Assembly (NCBI GenBank): GCA_037074705.1
Contig: CM073591.1
Location: 10,057,087 to 10,121,086, forward strand
Direction: 5' to 3'
Origin: Zhengitettix transpicula
Taxonomy: Eukaryota > Arthropoda > Insecta > Orthoptera > Tetrigidae
Length of the DNA: 64,000 nucleotides
Positions 45,480 to 58,062 of this stretch are shown one piece after another. Made by a program: the position numbers and the translations under genes. Each line of letters begins with the position of its first letter. The first letter of the stretch is position 1. The notes under the pieces were generated by a model, which saw only the letters and a list, made by a program, of their open reading frames with translations, was not told the origin of the DNA and did not search any database.

Positions 45480-45481
<2 letters not shown>

Positions 45482-45543
45482 TCTTACGTCGGTTTATATA
45501 AAATTTGATGATGAAACAAGCGAATAAAAAGGTCTTCCGATTG

Positions 45544-45994
45544 TTTTTTTAGGGCAACGGGCTACATGAGGGTGATCCACTTCGGGCAACTCTCCTTTAA
45601 TAGCATAGGAAGGGATTTGAAAGGGGGGATGCGGAAGGGTAGAGGAAGGTAGCCCAGGGTTAACAAGGGCCCCCAGGCTATATTTTAAGGATCCTACCCG
45701 GCATTCGCCTAAAGAAATGCAGAACAAACCCTAGAAAACCTGCATCAGGTAGGTCGGGCATTGGGTACTTGTCCCACGCCCTTCCCTGGATAGCGGGAGA
45801 GGAGTTTTCTGTGGGGAAGCAGCATTCCCTTCTCCGTGCCTCGACCAGTTTAGGAGGCAGCTGGCCGACTATTCCAATGGGAATAGAGGACAACTCTTAC
45901 CGTAAGCCCAAGATCTGTGACCCCGGAACATACACCTCTCAGAACAGGCCGAGGTGCCTCGGCTTGTGGGAACCTTAGTTCAAAAACGGAGAGG
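45544..45994 (-). mobile_element. Family B element, hairpin end missing
   Basis: T-run plus AGGGCAACGGGCTACATGAG at the left. It ends at CAAAAACGGAGAGG, where the next family B copy begins directly. Confidence 0.88.
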
Positions 45995-46375
45995 TTTTTT
46001 TTTTTTTTTAGGGCAATAGGCTACATGAGGGTAATCCACTTAGGGCAACTCCCCTTTAATAGCATAGGAAGGGATTTGAAAGGGGGGATGCGGGAGGGTA
46101 GAAGAAGGTAGCCAAGGGTTAACTAGGGCCCCCGGGCTATATTTTAAGGATCCTACCCGGCATTCGCCTAAAGGAATGCAGGGAAAACCTTAGAAAAACC
46201 TGCATCGGGTAGGTCGGGCATTGGGTACTTGTCCCACGCCCTTCCGATAGCGGGAGAGGAGTTTGCTGTGGGGACGCAGCTTACCCCTCGCCATGCCTTG
46301 GCCTGTTTAGGAGGCAGCTGGCCGACTATTCCAATAGGAATAGCGGACAACTCTTGCCATATGCCCAAGGTTTGT
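45995..46375 (-). mobile_element. Family B element, 5'-truncated, abutting the previous copy
   Basis: A 13-T run and AGGGCAATAGGCTACATGAG start the copy, which ends at CCCAAGGTTTGTGA. The two copies lie in the same orientation with no spacer. Confidence 0.88.
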
Positions 46376-47018
46376 GAGTATATATACATATATATATATA
46401 CATATATATGCCTGTGAGTGTGTGTTTAAAGTAAAATAAAAATTTAGAAGGGAACCGCTGTAAGTAATTTAACGTAATTAGGCGACGAGAGAGAATAGGG
46501 GGATGTTTTCACCCCCCTCCCACAGAAGCTAATTACAGCGCGGCTCCGTAATACGCATATTTGCGCGCGCGTGGCTTGTGAAGAGCCGCCATTACAGTGG
46601 GACTAAACTAAGACAAACAGGCCCCCGGATAAATTACCGCCTCTTAACACACTGAAAGGGGGGTTGGGTGGGCCAGTCCGTTAATTTTTAAACGAAAAAG
46701 GGAAGGTTCCCGCTACGGGGCGGCTGCTGCTGCTGTTCCTAAGAATCGACTTATAATTAATGCTCCAGGATTATAAACGAGTGTTGCGGGTTTGCAGGCT
46801 CTAAAGGGGTAAACGGTTCACTTACAAAGAGGGAGGGGGGGGGGGGGTGGAAGCAAATCATAAGACGATGAAGGCCCAGACAATAAACACTTCTGTCACG
46901 TTACACCTAAAGTCTCTGGAATCCAAGGATGTTCCCTCCAGGCGGCAGAGGGTAAAAGGTTTCCTCAGATTCCTAAATGCAGAAACTTCTCTCAATATAC
47001 ACAGAACCTTTATTCCAG

Positions 47019-47061
<43 letters not shown>

Positions 47062-47084
47062 CTTTCTGTAATACCATTTAATAA
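46376..47084. other. Unassigned sequence with CpG patch and AT microsatellite
   Basis: CpG-richer at 46530-46760 (TTTGCGCGCGCGTGGC). A 13-G run is at 46835-46847 and (AT)n at about 47021-47057. No gene is recognised. Confidence 0.5.
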
Positions 47085-47584
47085 ATTTTTATTTTGAATT
47101 ACAATTGACTTCATAACACTTTGCATCTATAAACATAAATACATCCTTTTATTTTTGCCTTTTGTAAACAACAGTTTTGAACTTTGAATCTGATAATTTA
47201 TTTTCCACATTAATTTCTTTGAAAACAATTGTGTATTTTTTAAAAAATTCAACTTTTTTATTCTGACACATCGGTGTAAATATTTGTGAATTTTTGATTT
47301 GAAGTTTTTATTGTTTCTAACGGGGAAAATCTTTGGAATGATTCTTGATCTTTTGAAACTGATCACTAGTTGTTCTTTCCCAGTAATATCATTGGAAACA
47401 TTTATGAACCCCAGGTTCAGAAATAATTTTTGTATTTTTAAATAACATCTTTGGAAACAATTACCAGAATTTTGTTTCTGAATGTATCATTGTTTTTTAT
47501 GAGTGTGTAACATGTTTAAGATCTGAAAATGTTATTATCTTTGTCAAGAACAATTTTTATGTGTTTATTAACTGAAATTTCTTA
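47085..47584 (+). repeat. Degenerate ~55-60-bp repeat, left block
   Basis: ATATCTTTGGAAACAATT-type words recur about every 50-65 bp, mixed with GAATCTGATAATTT and TTATTTTT. It continues at 48125 beyond a family B insertion. Confidence 0.65.
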
Positions 47585-48124
47585 GGCTTGCGAGGGCTAT
47601 TCTCTCGCAGGCAGAACCTTGTAGGAGAGACAGGAAGGGGCTACCTTTGGGGATGCCTCCTCCTCTCTCTCCGTTTTTCAAACTAAGGTTCCCACAAGCA
47701 CCGAGGCCTGTTCTGAGAGGTGTATGTTCCTGGGATCACAGATCTTGGGGGCATACGGTAAGAGTTGTCATCCGCTGTTCCCATTGGAACAGTCAGCCGG
47801 CTGCCTCCTGAACTGGTCGAGGCACGGAGAAAGGGAATGCTGCGTCCACACAGAAAACCCCATCTCCCGCCATCCAGGGAAGGGCGTGGGACAAGTACCC
47901 AATGCCCGACCTACCTGATGCAGGTTTTTCTAGGGTTTGTCCTACATCACTTTTAGGCGAATGCCGGGTAGGATCCATAAACTATAGCCCCGGGGCCCCT
48001 AGTTAACCCTTGGCTGCCTTCCTCTACCCTTCCGCATCCCCCCTTTTAAATCCCTTCCTATGCTATTAAAGGGGAGTTGCCACCATGTGGATTATCCTCA
48101 TGTAGCCTGTTACCCTAAAAAAAA
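47585..48124 (+). mobile_element. Family B element, full length with A-tail
   Basis: It begins with the hairpin GCGAGGGCTATTCTCTCGC and ends CATGTAGCCTGTTACCCTAA followed by A residues. It includes GGTGTATGTTCCTGGGATCA, CAGCCGGCTGCCTCC and GCATCCCCCC. This is the clearest plus-strand copy for the family's ends. Confidence 0.92.
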
Positions 48125-48780
48125 TTTATCTCTCTCTAATAATTACTTTGGAAAGAATTGTTACCTTTGTATGTAGGTATTTTATTGTCTTTATGAACCC
48201 CCCCCCCCCAATGGTTGTGTAACATTTATTTTTTTGTGTGACGCTTCTGTATATATTTCTTTATTTTTCCCTGTAATATCTTTGGAAACATTACATAGTT
48301 TTGTGTAATTTTTACATATTATTCTTGCTCAATAATATCTTAGAAAACATTTTATGAGCTGAGTCCCTGACTATATTCTGTTGTCTTTCCTCAACAGCTC
48401 CTTTGGAAACAATTGTGAGTGTCTCATTATTAATTTTGTTTCTCAAATAATCATAGGAAACATTTTGTTTACCTTCGATTCTCACAAACAACTTTCTCAA
48501 CAATACCTTTGGAAACATTTTTAAGTAATTGATTGTATTTTTCAAAATAATAAATTTCTAGGGAAACGTTTCTAAGCTTTTGAATCTGATAATTACACAC
48601 ATATTGTTACTCAATAATATCCTTTTGAAACATTTATGAGAACTGTATAACCCTTAACTGTCCACCTCATTATCATTCATCTTTGGAAACAAATAAAGGC
48701 TTCTTGGATATGAAATTTTTACCGTCTTTTCTTTTCTGAATATCGAATTTGGGGCAAAAAAAAAATATTTGTGAACTTTT
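48125..48780 (+). repeat. Degenerate ~55-60-bp repeat, right block
   Basis: CTTTGGAAACATT and close variants recur through the block (near 48280, 48410, 48510). A 12-C run lies at 48198-48209. Confidence 0.65.
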
Positions 48781-50169
48781 GGATCAAAAATGTAATAATT
48801 TTTTCCCCCCAAAATTTGGGAAAATTAATTGGAAAATTTCACCCTATTTATTTTATCCTTTTAAAATCTCTAGAAAAAGAAATTTTTTTATGCTTTTTCC
48901 AGTAACTTAACCTAAAAAAAGATAAATCCATCAAAAAAAAATTTATTAACGATCATTAAAAACAACGAAGGAAAGGATGATTTTTGTTTACAAAATTATC
49001 TTAATTAGTGATTATTATGAACCGTAACAGGAATTAATTAATAAAAATATGTAACGAAATTCTTTTGTTTGGGTCAAATAAATTTAAAAATAAATAAATA
49101 AAGTCGTTAATAAATAAAACTAGAAGACAATTAATAAAAAGGACAACACAAAACAGCTTAACCGAATAAAACTATAAAAATTAGGTTGGTACTGCTGCAC
49201 GTGGAGAAAACAAAATAATCATGTTGCAATATATATATATTAAAAACTTTACAAAATAAAAAGAGTCATCCAGAGAAGGACACAGTAAAATTATAATTAT
49301 TATTAATCAACCCTTAAATAATAGACATATAGAATAATATTTTTCTTCTTTTTCTAGGTCGATAATAAACAAAAAAAAGAAGAAGATGGAAAACATTTTT
49401 CTTTCCATAATTACAAAGTATAGCGAAGAAGATATTCCAACTAGGGAAAAACAAAGAGCAACACGGCGATAAATTCGATCAAAGACTCTTCAAGTCCAGA
49501 AGAAGCAAAAGAAGAGCACGCGGCAGTCATTTGTCACGGAATGAACAACGGCGGAGCGTCGTCGTCGCTTTATTGAAGAATTCCTCTGGGCTTCAGGAAA
49601 GGGGGGGGGGGGAAGAGTTAAAAATAAACACACGCCAGAGATGATGCTGCTGCTGCTGCATTTCCTGAATCTAGAGGAGGGGGGAAGGGGGGAAAGGACC
49701 AAATCTGTGAGTTAACGAGTGCATTCATTATCTCTGAGTTAAATATTCACACGTAGGTTTCGCTGACGCAAGTTTTCTTACAACGAAAATAATAAGAAGA
49801 AGACGTGAAGCTTCCATGTTTATTTAGTTCGTCGGTCGACCGCTAGTTGGCAAAATAATTAATCCCTCTGCCTACAATATTGAGACGACTTCGTTTGTCT
49901 TATGTCTTTTTTTTAAAAAAACCCATAAGGATTGTCTCGATATTCTGAATTCCTCTGACGTTGTTATATCGGCCAGACTAAACGACCTCGAATTAAGGAA
50001 CGTAGAGAAAATATGAAGTTGTTTCCACTGTTTTTTTTTCCTGTCACAAAGCAGTGTTTCCGATCTCTGTCAATCGTCCAACGTTGGCAGCACTGTTACT
50101 TCCAGAAAAGAAAGATAATTTTAATAAAAGGGTTAATCTCAGAGATGCTGAATATTAAGTTCAACATTA
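48781..50169. other. Unassigned AT-rich sequence
   Basis: Nothing recognised as gene or repeat. A GC-richer patch lies at 49490-49700, with a 12-G run at 49601-49612 and a GCTGCTGCTGCTGC run. Confidence 0.55.
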
Positions 50170-50693
50170 TTTTAGGGCAATAGGCTACATGAGGGTAATC
50201 CACATGGTGGCAACTGCCCTTTAATAGCATAGGAAGGGATTTGAAAAGGGGGGATGTGGAAGGGTAGAGGAAGGTAGCCAAGGGTTAACTAGGGGGCCCC
50301 CGGGCTATAGTTTAAGGATCCTACCCGGCATTAACCTAAAAGTAATGCAGGACAACCCCTAAAAAAACCTGCATCAGGTAGGTCGGGCATTGGGGTACTT
50401 GTCCCACGCCCTTCCCTGGATGGCGGGAACGGCGGTTTGCTGTGGGGTCGCAGCATTCCCCTTCTCCGTACGTCGACCAGTATACGAGGCAGCTGGCCGA
50501 CTGTTCCAATGGAAACAGCGAACAACTCTTAGCGTATGCCCAAGGTCTGTGACAGGCCGCGGTGCCTCGGCTTGTGGGAACCTTAGTTCAAAAAATCAGA
50601 GAGAGCTGTGAAGGCACCCCCCAAAAGGTAGCCTCCGCCAGAGATCTCTGGGAAGGTTCACCTGCGAGAGTATTCTCTCGCAGGCTTACTTTC
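50170..50693 (-). mobile_element. Family B element, full length
   Basis: AGGGCAATAGGCTACATGAG at the left and the perfect hairpin CCTGCGAGAG-TATT-CTCTCGCAGG (50661-50684) at the right, then CTTAC. Its 5' end faces that of the next copy. Confidence 0.92.
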
Positions 50694-50732
50694 AACTTTT
50701 TTTCTCTTTAAATGGAATAAAACAAGACCCTT

Positions 50733-51252
50733 CGAGGGATTTTCTCTAGCAGGCAGAACCTTTTAGGAGAGACAAGAAGGGGCTACCTTTGGGCATGCCT
50801 TTTCCTCTCCGTTTTTGAACTAAGGTTCCCACAAGCCGAGGCACCTCGGCCTGTTTTTAGAGGTGTATGTTCCGGGGTCGCAGACCATGGGCATACGGTA
50901 AGAGTTGTTCGCTATTCCCATTGGAATAGTCGCCCAGTTGCCTCCTAAACTGGTCGAGGCACGGAGAAGGGAATGCTGCGTCCCCACAGCAAACTCCTCT
51001 CCCGCTATCGGAAGGGCGTGGGACAAGTATCCAATGCCCGACCTACCTGATGCAGTTTTTTCTAGGGTTTTCCCCTGCATGTCTTTTAGGCGAATTGCCG
51101 CGGGGTAGGATCCTTAAACCATAACCCGGGGCCCCTAGTTAACCCTTGGCTACCATCCTCTACCCTTCCGCATCCCCCTTTCAAATCCCTTCCTATGCTA
51201 TTAAAGGGGAGTTGCCACTATGTGGATTACCCTCATGTAGCCTGTCTACACC
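50733..51252 (+). mobile_element. Family B element, full length, opposite orientation
   Basis: It begins with a worn hairpin (TTCGAGGGATTTTCTCTAGC) and ends CATGTAGCCTGTCTACACCT. With 50170-50693 it forms a head-to-head inverted pair about 40 bp apart. Confidence 0.9.
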
Positions 51253-51350
51253 TCAATAAAAATTAAAACATTATATTGTATTTTTAGTCATGTAGGCCAT
51301 GCAAGTCCCCGATCGTTAGTTACTGTAGTCTTATTAACAATACCTTATAA

Positions 51351-51354
<4 letters not shown>

Positions 51355-51381
<27 letters not shown>
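51355..51381. repeat. (AT)n microsatellite
   Basis: About 27 bp of TA repeats. Confidence 0.93.
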
Positions 51382-51384
<3 letters not shown>

Positions 51385-51483
51385 AATTTTATGTGATGAC
51401 GTATCATACGTCAGTCATTCGAGAGCTACTGGAACCAAATAAAAAAAACACTGAGAGCATTCAGCACATTTCGATTGTACATA

Positions 51484-52005
51484 CACGGCTCCGTCAGTCA
51501 AAAAAAAATATATCGAGTTAATAAAAATTATAGAACTTTACTTTGTTTTGATTGGTTCAATTACATTGTTTATCAGATGACGTCAGAAAGTGATCTTGAA
51601 AGGAGCAGCGTATTTTTTGGGGGTTTTCGCCTCCCGCCCCCGCCAGAGAGGCAACTGATTTTTTATTTATTGGTTTGTTTTGATCCCCCGTGGGTTTTTT
51701 TTCTGCCGTGCTTCCGCAGGTTACGCATGCGGCTCCCTCAGTCAAAAAATATCGAGTTAAAAAAAATTATAGAACTTTACTTCGTTTTGATTGGTTCCAT
51801 TACGTTATCTATCAGATGACGTCACATAGTGACCTTGAGGGTACAGCGTTCTTTTTTGTTTTCCCACCCTATCCCGCCAGAGAAGCAACTGGTTTTTTTA
51901 TTTATTGGTTTGTTTTGATCCCCTAAGTGCCTTTTTTTTCGCCGTGCTTTCCGCAGGATTATTTGGGGTTACGCATGCGGCTCCCTCAGTCAAAATATAC
52001 ACACG
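51484..52005. repeat. Tandem repeat, ~247-bp unit, two full copies and a partial
   Basis: CGGCTCCSTCAGTCAAAAA recurs near 51485, 51730 and 51978. Units share AATTATAGAACTTTACTT, ATCAGATGACGTCA (CRE at 51578 and 51817) and GAT.CCC..GTGG. Frames inside are repeat by-products. Confidence 0.93.
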
Positions 52006-52834
52006 TTTCTTAGTTGCTGTCCGAATGACAGTTAAATTCCACAATAACTGTCGAAATAAACGGAAGATAATAATAAGTTGCTTCGTCTGTAAAATATATT
52101 ATCTGTGATCCAAAGATTACACCAAATAAAATTTTAGTATTTTTGTGTGATTAAATTAATTCCGCGGGAAGTGACGTCACGGGAACAACGTAATTGTTTT
52201 TGATACCCGAAAGGCTGATGTTTTTTTTATTTATTTGATACAGTTTGTAAAAGGGTGAAATGCGTCGGTGGGGGGGAAGAAAAAAAAACCGTGGAATCGA
52301 TTTAAGATTCGTGGTAAATCCAGAGTAGAATAGGCGGCCTTGGATGAATCGTCCTTCGACACTCCTGTGTGTGTGTGTGTGTTTTCTCCCCCCTTCTGCT
52401 AATGAGATTTCCTGCTCCGTCGCCACCCCCCACCCCCGGTGGCATAAGAAAAGAAATAAGCGAATATCTTTTCCGCCGTGGCGTTTTTCCGCGACCTTTT
52501 GTGTTATGAAGATGGGTCGACGTCGAGCACCAGAGAGTCTCTGCCTGTGCTTTGTCAATTCTCACAAGGATAATGAAATATCGACCTGAGGCCCGCCCCC
52601 GACGGCTGTTCGCTCCCGACTCCTCCTTTGCAAATGAATGAATGAAATGAAATGTAGGCCACGTACTCAATTAGAAAACAGAACACAAAGGGGTGGAAAT
52701 TTATTCCGTTTTCCTGACGCCGAAAACTGATGCTACTCGTGTGTCAGATACAGTGGGGTGCTAAAAAAAAAGAGGAGTGTACTTGAACGACCACTCACCC
52801 ATCATAATATCAATTAATCTATATAAAATAATAT
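52006..52834. other. Unassigned sequence, partly GC-balanced
   Basis: TGACGTCA at 52172. A 135-codon minus-strand frame (52151-52558) overlaps other open frames and shows no domain. A GT tract lies at 52368-52382. Confidence 0.45.
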
Positions 52835-54028
52835 CTGTGTTTCCGGGTGGTCATAATTAAATTCAGCGACATCCATAACCCGGGATTTGACTCCAATCAC
52901 GGTCGTTTCCGGTTTTATTTTAATGTAACGCACATCCACCCCTACCCCAAGGGTTCTATCCTTCCGTGACGAAAGGGGTTGAGCACATTCACTGACGAAT
53001 ATATCGGTCGTTTAAACATGTTTGAAAATTTCCACCCTCTTACCCTGTGACTTAAACAGAAACTTGAATATCATAATTAAACTCAGCGATATCCATAGCC
53101 CGGGATTTGACTCCAATCACGGTCGTTTCCGGTTTTATTTTAATGTAACGCACCTCCACCCCTACCTCTAAGGGTGCTCCTTTCCCATGCCGAAAGGGGT
53201 TGAACACATTCCCCCAAAAATGTTCTTTCGACTGATATAGCGGTCGTTTAAACATGTTTGAAAATTTCCACTCTGTTCCCCTGTGAGTTAAACAGAAACT
53301 TGAATATCATAATTAAACTCAGTGACATCCATAACCCGGGATTCGACTCCAATCTCGGTCGTTTTCGGTTTTATTTTAATGCAACGCAACTCAACCCCTA
53401 CCCCAAGGGTGCTCCCCTTGGAAGCCGAAATGGGTTGAACCCATTCACACCGAAAAATTTCCTTTCGACAGATATATCGGCCGTTTAAACATGTTTTAAA
53501 ATTTCGACCCTGTTTTCCTGTGAGTTAAACATAAAGTTGAATATCATTATTAAACTCAGCAACATCCATAACCCTGGATTCGACTCAAATCTCTGTCGTT
53601 TCCTGTTTTATTTTAATGTTACGCAACTCCACCCCTACCTCTAAGGGTGCTCCCTTCCCATACCGAAAGGGGTTGAATAAAATCACCCCTAAAATTTCCT
53701 TTCGACGGATATATTGGTCTTTTTAACATTTCTGAAAATTTTCACTCTTTTTCCCTGTGAGTTAAGCGGAAAGTTGAATATCATTATTAAACTCAGCGAC
53801 ATCCATAACCAGAGATTGTACTCCAACTTTGGCCGTCTTCGCTTTTTTTTCTGTACAGCACCGCCACACCTACCCCTAAAAGTGCTCCCCTCCCATGCCG
53901 AAATGGGTTCAAATCATATAATTAATCTACATCGGGGGAAGGCGCTACCAATCGCATTGACCCTGACGCGTCATCCGACGCAAATATCGGCCGTTTCTGC
54001 GTGTTTGAAAATTTCCATAAATGGAATT
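52835..54028 (+). mobile_element. Family A element with five ~237-bp internal units
   Basis: It starts GTTTCCGGGTGGTCATAATT. The ATCATAATTAAACTCAGCGA-type marker recurs near 52851, 53071, 53307, 53544 and 53781. Units are about 219-237 bp. There is no CATA end. It passes into the motif region at 54029. Confidence 0.9.
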
Positions 54029-54900
54029 GATTGTTATTTGTAGAGCAACGGAGATATGTGGGATTTTTTTGACTTAGGGAACCGCATATGTACGCATTTT
54101 TGGAAATCACGGAGGGGAGAAAAAACAGTTTCTGAGTTCATTTTGTAAATAAATACTCTAAAATAAATTGTGTCACGGAAAGGTCGAAGAATTAAATTTT
54201 CTTATTCACTTTAGGTCATAGATATTACCTTTTACAGACACGGCAGTGTTAAATACGGTTTATTCCCCCGACCGCTGATGCCGATAAAAAAATAATTGTC
54301 ATTCGGAGAGCAACGAAGGAACACGATCGTTTTTTTGACTGAGGTAACCGCTTACGTACTTTTGAATTATCCCGCAGAAAGCACGGGAGACAATCTGAGA
54401 ATAAAATAAATCATCAGTTCTCCTTTAATGAGCCAATTTTTGGTTGTTGGTCAAGTCTAATTTGCTGTAGACCTTATCGGGATTCTCACTATATTAAATT
54501 TGTCTGTTGAGTTGTTGTCTACCGTTTCTGTGCGCGTCACCGGTGACCGGAGCCTCACTTGGATAATTGTTTTCATCCCCCTCATCCTTTGGGGGGGTGG
54601 GAGGGGTAAAAAACCTCGTCAGGTGGTTCCACGACCGGAAATTAATTGTTATTTAGAGAAAACCTAAATTTTTTGACTGAGGGTGCCGCATATGTAAATT
54701 GAATATTGCATACGGTGATCTCGAGCTAAGAACACTTTATTTTTTTTAAAAAAAATCTGAGATTAAACCTGCAGATACGGGTTAAATGGTCGTGGAGATT
54801 TTTTTCCCCTCCAAGATATAATGAAAGATACAAATTAGTGGTAAAATGGACGACATAGTCAGAATATTAATTTGTAAACCTCAAAATTTTCAAACTTGCT
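54029..54900 (+). repeat. Spaced repeats of a TTTTTTGACTGAGG motif
   Basis: TTTTTTTGACTTAGGGAACC (about 54064), TTTTTTTGACTGAGGTAACC (54330) and TTTTTTGACTGAGGGTGCCG (54668) each precede a GCATATGTA or CTTACGTA word. They match the inverse of the CGGCTCCCTCAGTCAAAA units at 51.5-52.0 kb. The sequence between them is unassigned. Confidence 0.7.
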
Positions 54901-55618
54901 AAAACGGCTTATATTAGAGTCTAATGAATTTAGATTGTGATAGTGTTTCTATCGATGTAGTGTCATCTCTTTACAGCATGGGAAAGAAGCACCATTAGGG
55001 GTGGGAGTGGATCTTCGGTACAGGAAAATAACTTGAATACAGCCGAGATTGGAGTCAAATGCGAGGTTATGGATGTCTCTGAGTTTAATTATGACGTTCA
55101 ACTTGCCGTTTAAACTCCCCTCCCCACGCAACCGGGGGGTTGAAATTTCGAAACACGTTAAACGGTTGATATTTGCGTGGAATATATATATGTCGGGGGG
55201 TCAATGGCATTGATAGTATTTCTACCGATGTTGTTTGCGTGTAAAATCAACCCCATTCTGGATAGGGGTTACTTATAGGGAGGGGTTGGTTTCGAGCCGC
55301 TTTACATAAAATGAACGCAAAAAAACAACCCATTTTCGTGTCAAATCGGGAGTTATGGATGTCGCTGAGATTATTTATCGCGGCATTTGCAACGCGTGGA
55401 GGTGGCGGGAGGAAGGGGGTTGGGCAGATATTTTCAACCATGTTAACTGGCAGATTTTTAGGTCAAATAAATATTAATGAGATTTATAAAATATCTCTAC
55501 GTATTTCTTGGGCATAATTTCAACCCATTATGGGCATGGGAGGTGAGAAAATTTAGGGATACGGGTCGAGGTGCGTTATATATAAAAATACGGATATATG
55601 ACAACCCGGGCAACGCCG
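54901..55618 (-). mobile_element. Family A element, reverse orientation
   Basis: Its start is at the right, at ACAACCCGGGCAACGCCGGA (55599-55618). Inverted markers GGTTATGGATGTCTCTGAG and AGTTATGGATGTCGCTGAG follow leftward. It faces the array at 52835. Confidence 0.85.
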
Positions 55619-56104
55619 GAATCGTAATAAAGCAGAGAGTAATGGACATGCAGTCGGATTTGAGAACGAAACATCAGGCTCACGCTCTAAGAGTCAGTCG
55701 TCTCGGAGGAGATAAGCCCTGTCGAAGACGTCGAATATGAAAGTTAATCCTCAACCTGAGTGCGTCCGTGGCGTTGATATATAAATATTTAATGTCACCC
55801 CCTCGGAGCACGCCTGAAACTAAATATCCACAGAATCTGCATAAAATTTTCAGAAACTTCGTGCGTAGGAGTAATAAATCAATGGAGGCAGGGTTGCCAA
55901 ATTACAAGCTTATCCTGATAAGGGTCCTTTGCTTTAAAGGGGGCAGTTAATCCCCTCCCCCATCACACCGGAGCCATTGCGTGTGTTCGTTGACGCCTTA
56001 AAGATCGCTAATCTGCCCGCTGTGAGTGACGTGAAAGTCTAAGCACGTGTTCGCGAGGGTGAAAGCGTCCGATAGCCGGACACCATTGTTCCGCTCGTGC
56101 TGGG
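55619..56104. other. Unassigned spacer between two family A copies
   Basis: Mixed composition, partly CpG-containing. Short frames (for example 55768-55950) are unrecognised. Confidence 0.5.
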
Positions 56105-57462
56105 GTTACAGCCAGGTTATATCACACTCAGCAGTCATACAGGCTGCTCCACGGTCGCTATAGTATTTTTAGAGGTCAGAGAGATTGATAGTGAGTGTTT
56201 ATACCGATGTTATCTGCGTATAATTTCAACTCCTTACAGCATAGGGAAGGAAGCACCCTTATTGGGAGGGGCGTTACAATAAAGTAACGCAAATACAACC
56301 GAGATTGGAGTCAAATCTAGGGTTATGGATGTCGCTGAGACAGTCATCCAGGCTGATCCACGGTCGCTATAATACTTTTTAGAGGTCAAAGAGATTGTTA
56401 GTGAGTGTTTCTACCGATTTTATCTGTGTATAATTTCAACCCCTTACAGCATAGGGAAGGACGCACCCTTATTGGGAGGGGCGTTACAAGAAAGTAACGC
56501 GAATACAATCGAGATTGGAGTCAAATCCAGAGTAATGGATGTCACTGAGACAGTCATCCAGGCTGATCCACGGTACCTATAATATTTTTGGAGGACAAAC
56601 AGATTGATAGTGAGTGTTTCTACCGATGTTATCTGCGTATAATTGAAACCCCTTACAGCATAGGAAAGGAAGAACCCTTATTGGGAGGGAGGTTACAAGA
56701 AAGTAACGCGAATACAACCGAGATTGGAGTCAAATCTAGGGTTATGGATGTCGCTGAGACAGTCATCCAGGCTGCTCCACGGACGCTATAATATTTTTTA
56801 GAGGTCAAAGATATTGATAGTGAGTGTTTCTACCGATGTTATCTGTGTATAATTTCAACCCCTTACGGAATAGGGAAGGAAGCACCCTTATTGGGAGGGA
56901 CGTTACAAGAAAATAACGAGAATGCAACCGAGATTGGAGTCAAATCCTAGGCTATGTATGTCGCTGAGACAGTCATCCAGGCCGCTCCACGGTCTATAAT
57001 ACTTTTTAGAGGTCAAAGAGGTGGTTAGTGAGTGTTTCTACCGTTGTTATCTGCGAATAATTTAAAACCCCTTACAGCATAGGAAGAACCCTTATTGGGA
57101 GGGGCGTTACAAGAAAGTAACGCTAATACAACCAAGATTGAAGTCAAATCCAGGGTTATGGATGTCGCTGAGTTGATTTATGACATTCAACTTGCCTGGG
57201 ACTGGAGGTTGACGGGGGTGGAAATTTTCAAACATGTGAACCCGGTTGATAATTACGTTGCATAAATATTTTTCAAGGTTAATTCGACTGACAGTATTTC
57301 TACCGATGTTGTTTGTGTATATTTTCAAACCTCTTTCTGCACGGGAGGTGAACAAATTTAGGGATAGGGATCGAGATGCAAAAACAACCCAGATTAGAGT
57401 CCATTTAGGGGGGGGGGTTATTGATATACGACGACCCGGGCAACGCCGGAGAAACTCAGCTA
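56105..57462 (-). mobile_element. Family A element with five homogeneous ~210-bp units
   Basis: The start is at the right (GACCCGGGCAACGCCGGAGA, near 57434). GGTTATGGATGTCGCTGAGA-type markers recur at 56325, 56535, 56744, 56954 and 57158, a period of 204-210 bp. Units are more alike than in other family A arrays and carry ACAGTCATCCAGGCTG, absent from other copies. Confidence 0.92.
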
Positions 57463-58062
57463 GTGATTAATATAAAATGGAATGTGGCAGTGTAATATGA
57501 TAGGGGAAAAGTAGCAGGTGCAGTGGTGCTGGAGTTTTTTTTTTACAATGTCTGGAATTGGTGAGGCTTCCAGTGCACATCTGGTATCGATTCCTGATGA
57601 TGCATGGATGAGCTTCGCGCTCTGTAACATTTCACTGAAATATGTATTGCATCGTTTGTTGCGTTCGAGAGCCTCGTCACGTGGTTAATGGACACACACA
57701 CACAGATATCATCGATGCCGTTTGTTTTCTGCCTGACAATTGAACGGGGATAATTGCAATACTTTATATTTTAATACTACCGGCCGCCGCCGCCGCTGCT
57801 CCCCACCCTCTTACTTTTCTCCAGAGGGTGAACTTTTAATCACTTTATGATCTTTAAAATTGTCTTCAACGTATAAAATAGTCTTCACGACAATTGGCAC
57901 GGATGTGATTATTATTTAAAACAAATGTAACTCTGGAATTGGACAACTTTCAAACTAGTTTCATCTCGCCTTTTAAAACTGACAATAGGGAACAGTTATG
58001 ACACATTTAAAACCTCGTTGTTGAACTACTATATTTAAAAATATTACTACAAATATTTTTAT
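57463..58062. other. Unassigned sequence
   Basis: Contains CCGCCGCCGCCGCTGC near 57784. The rest is AT-rich with no gene. Confidence 0.55.
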
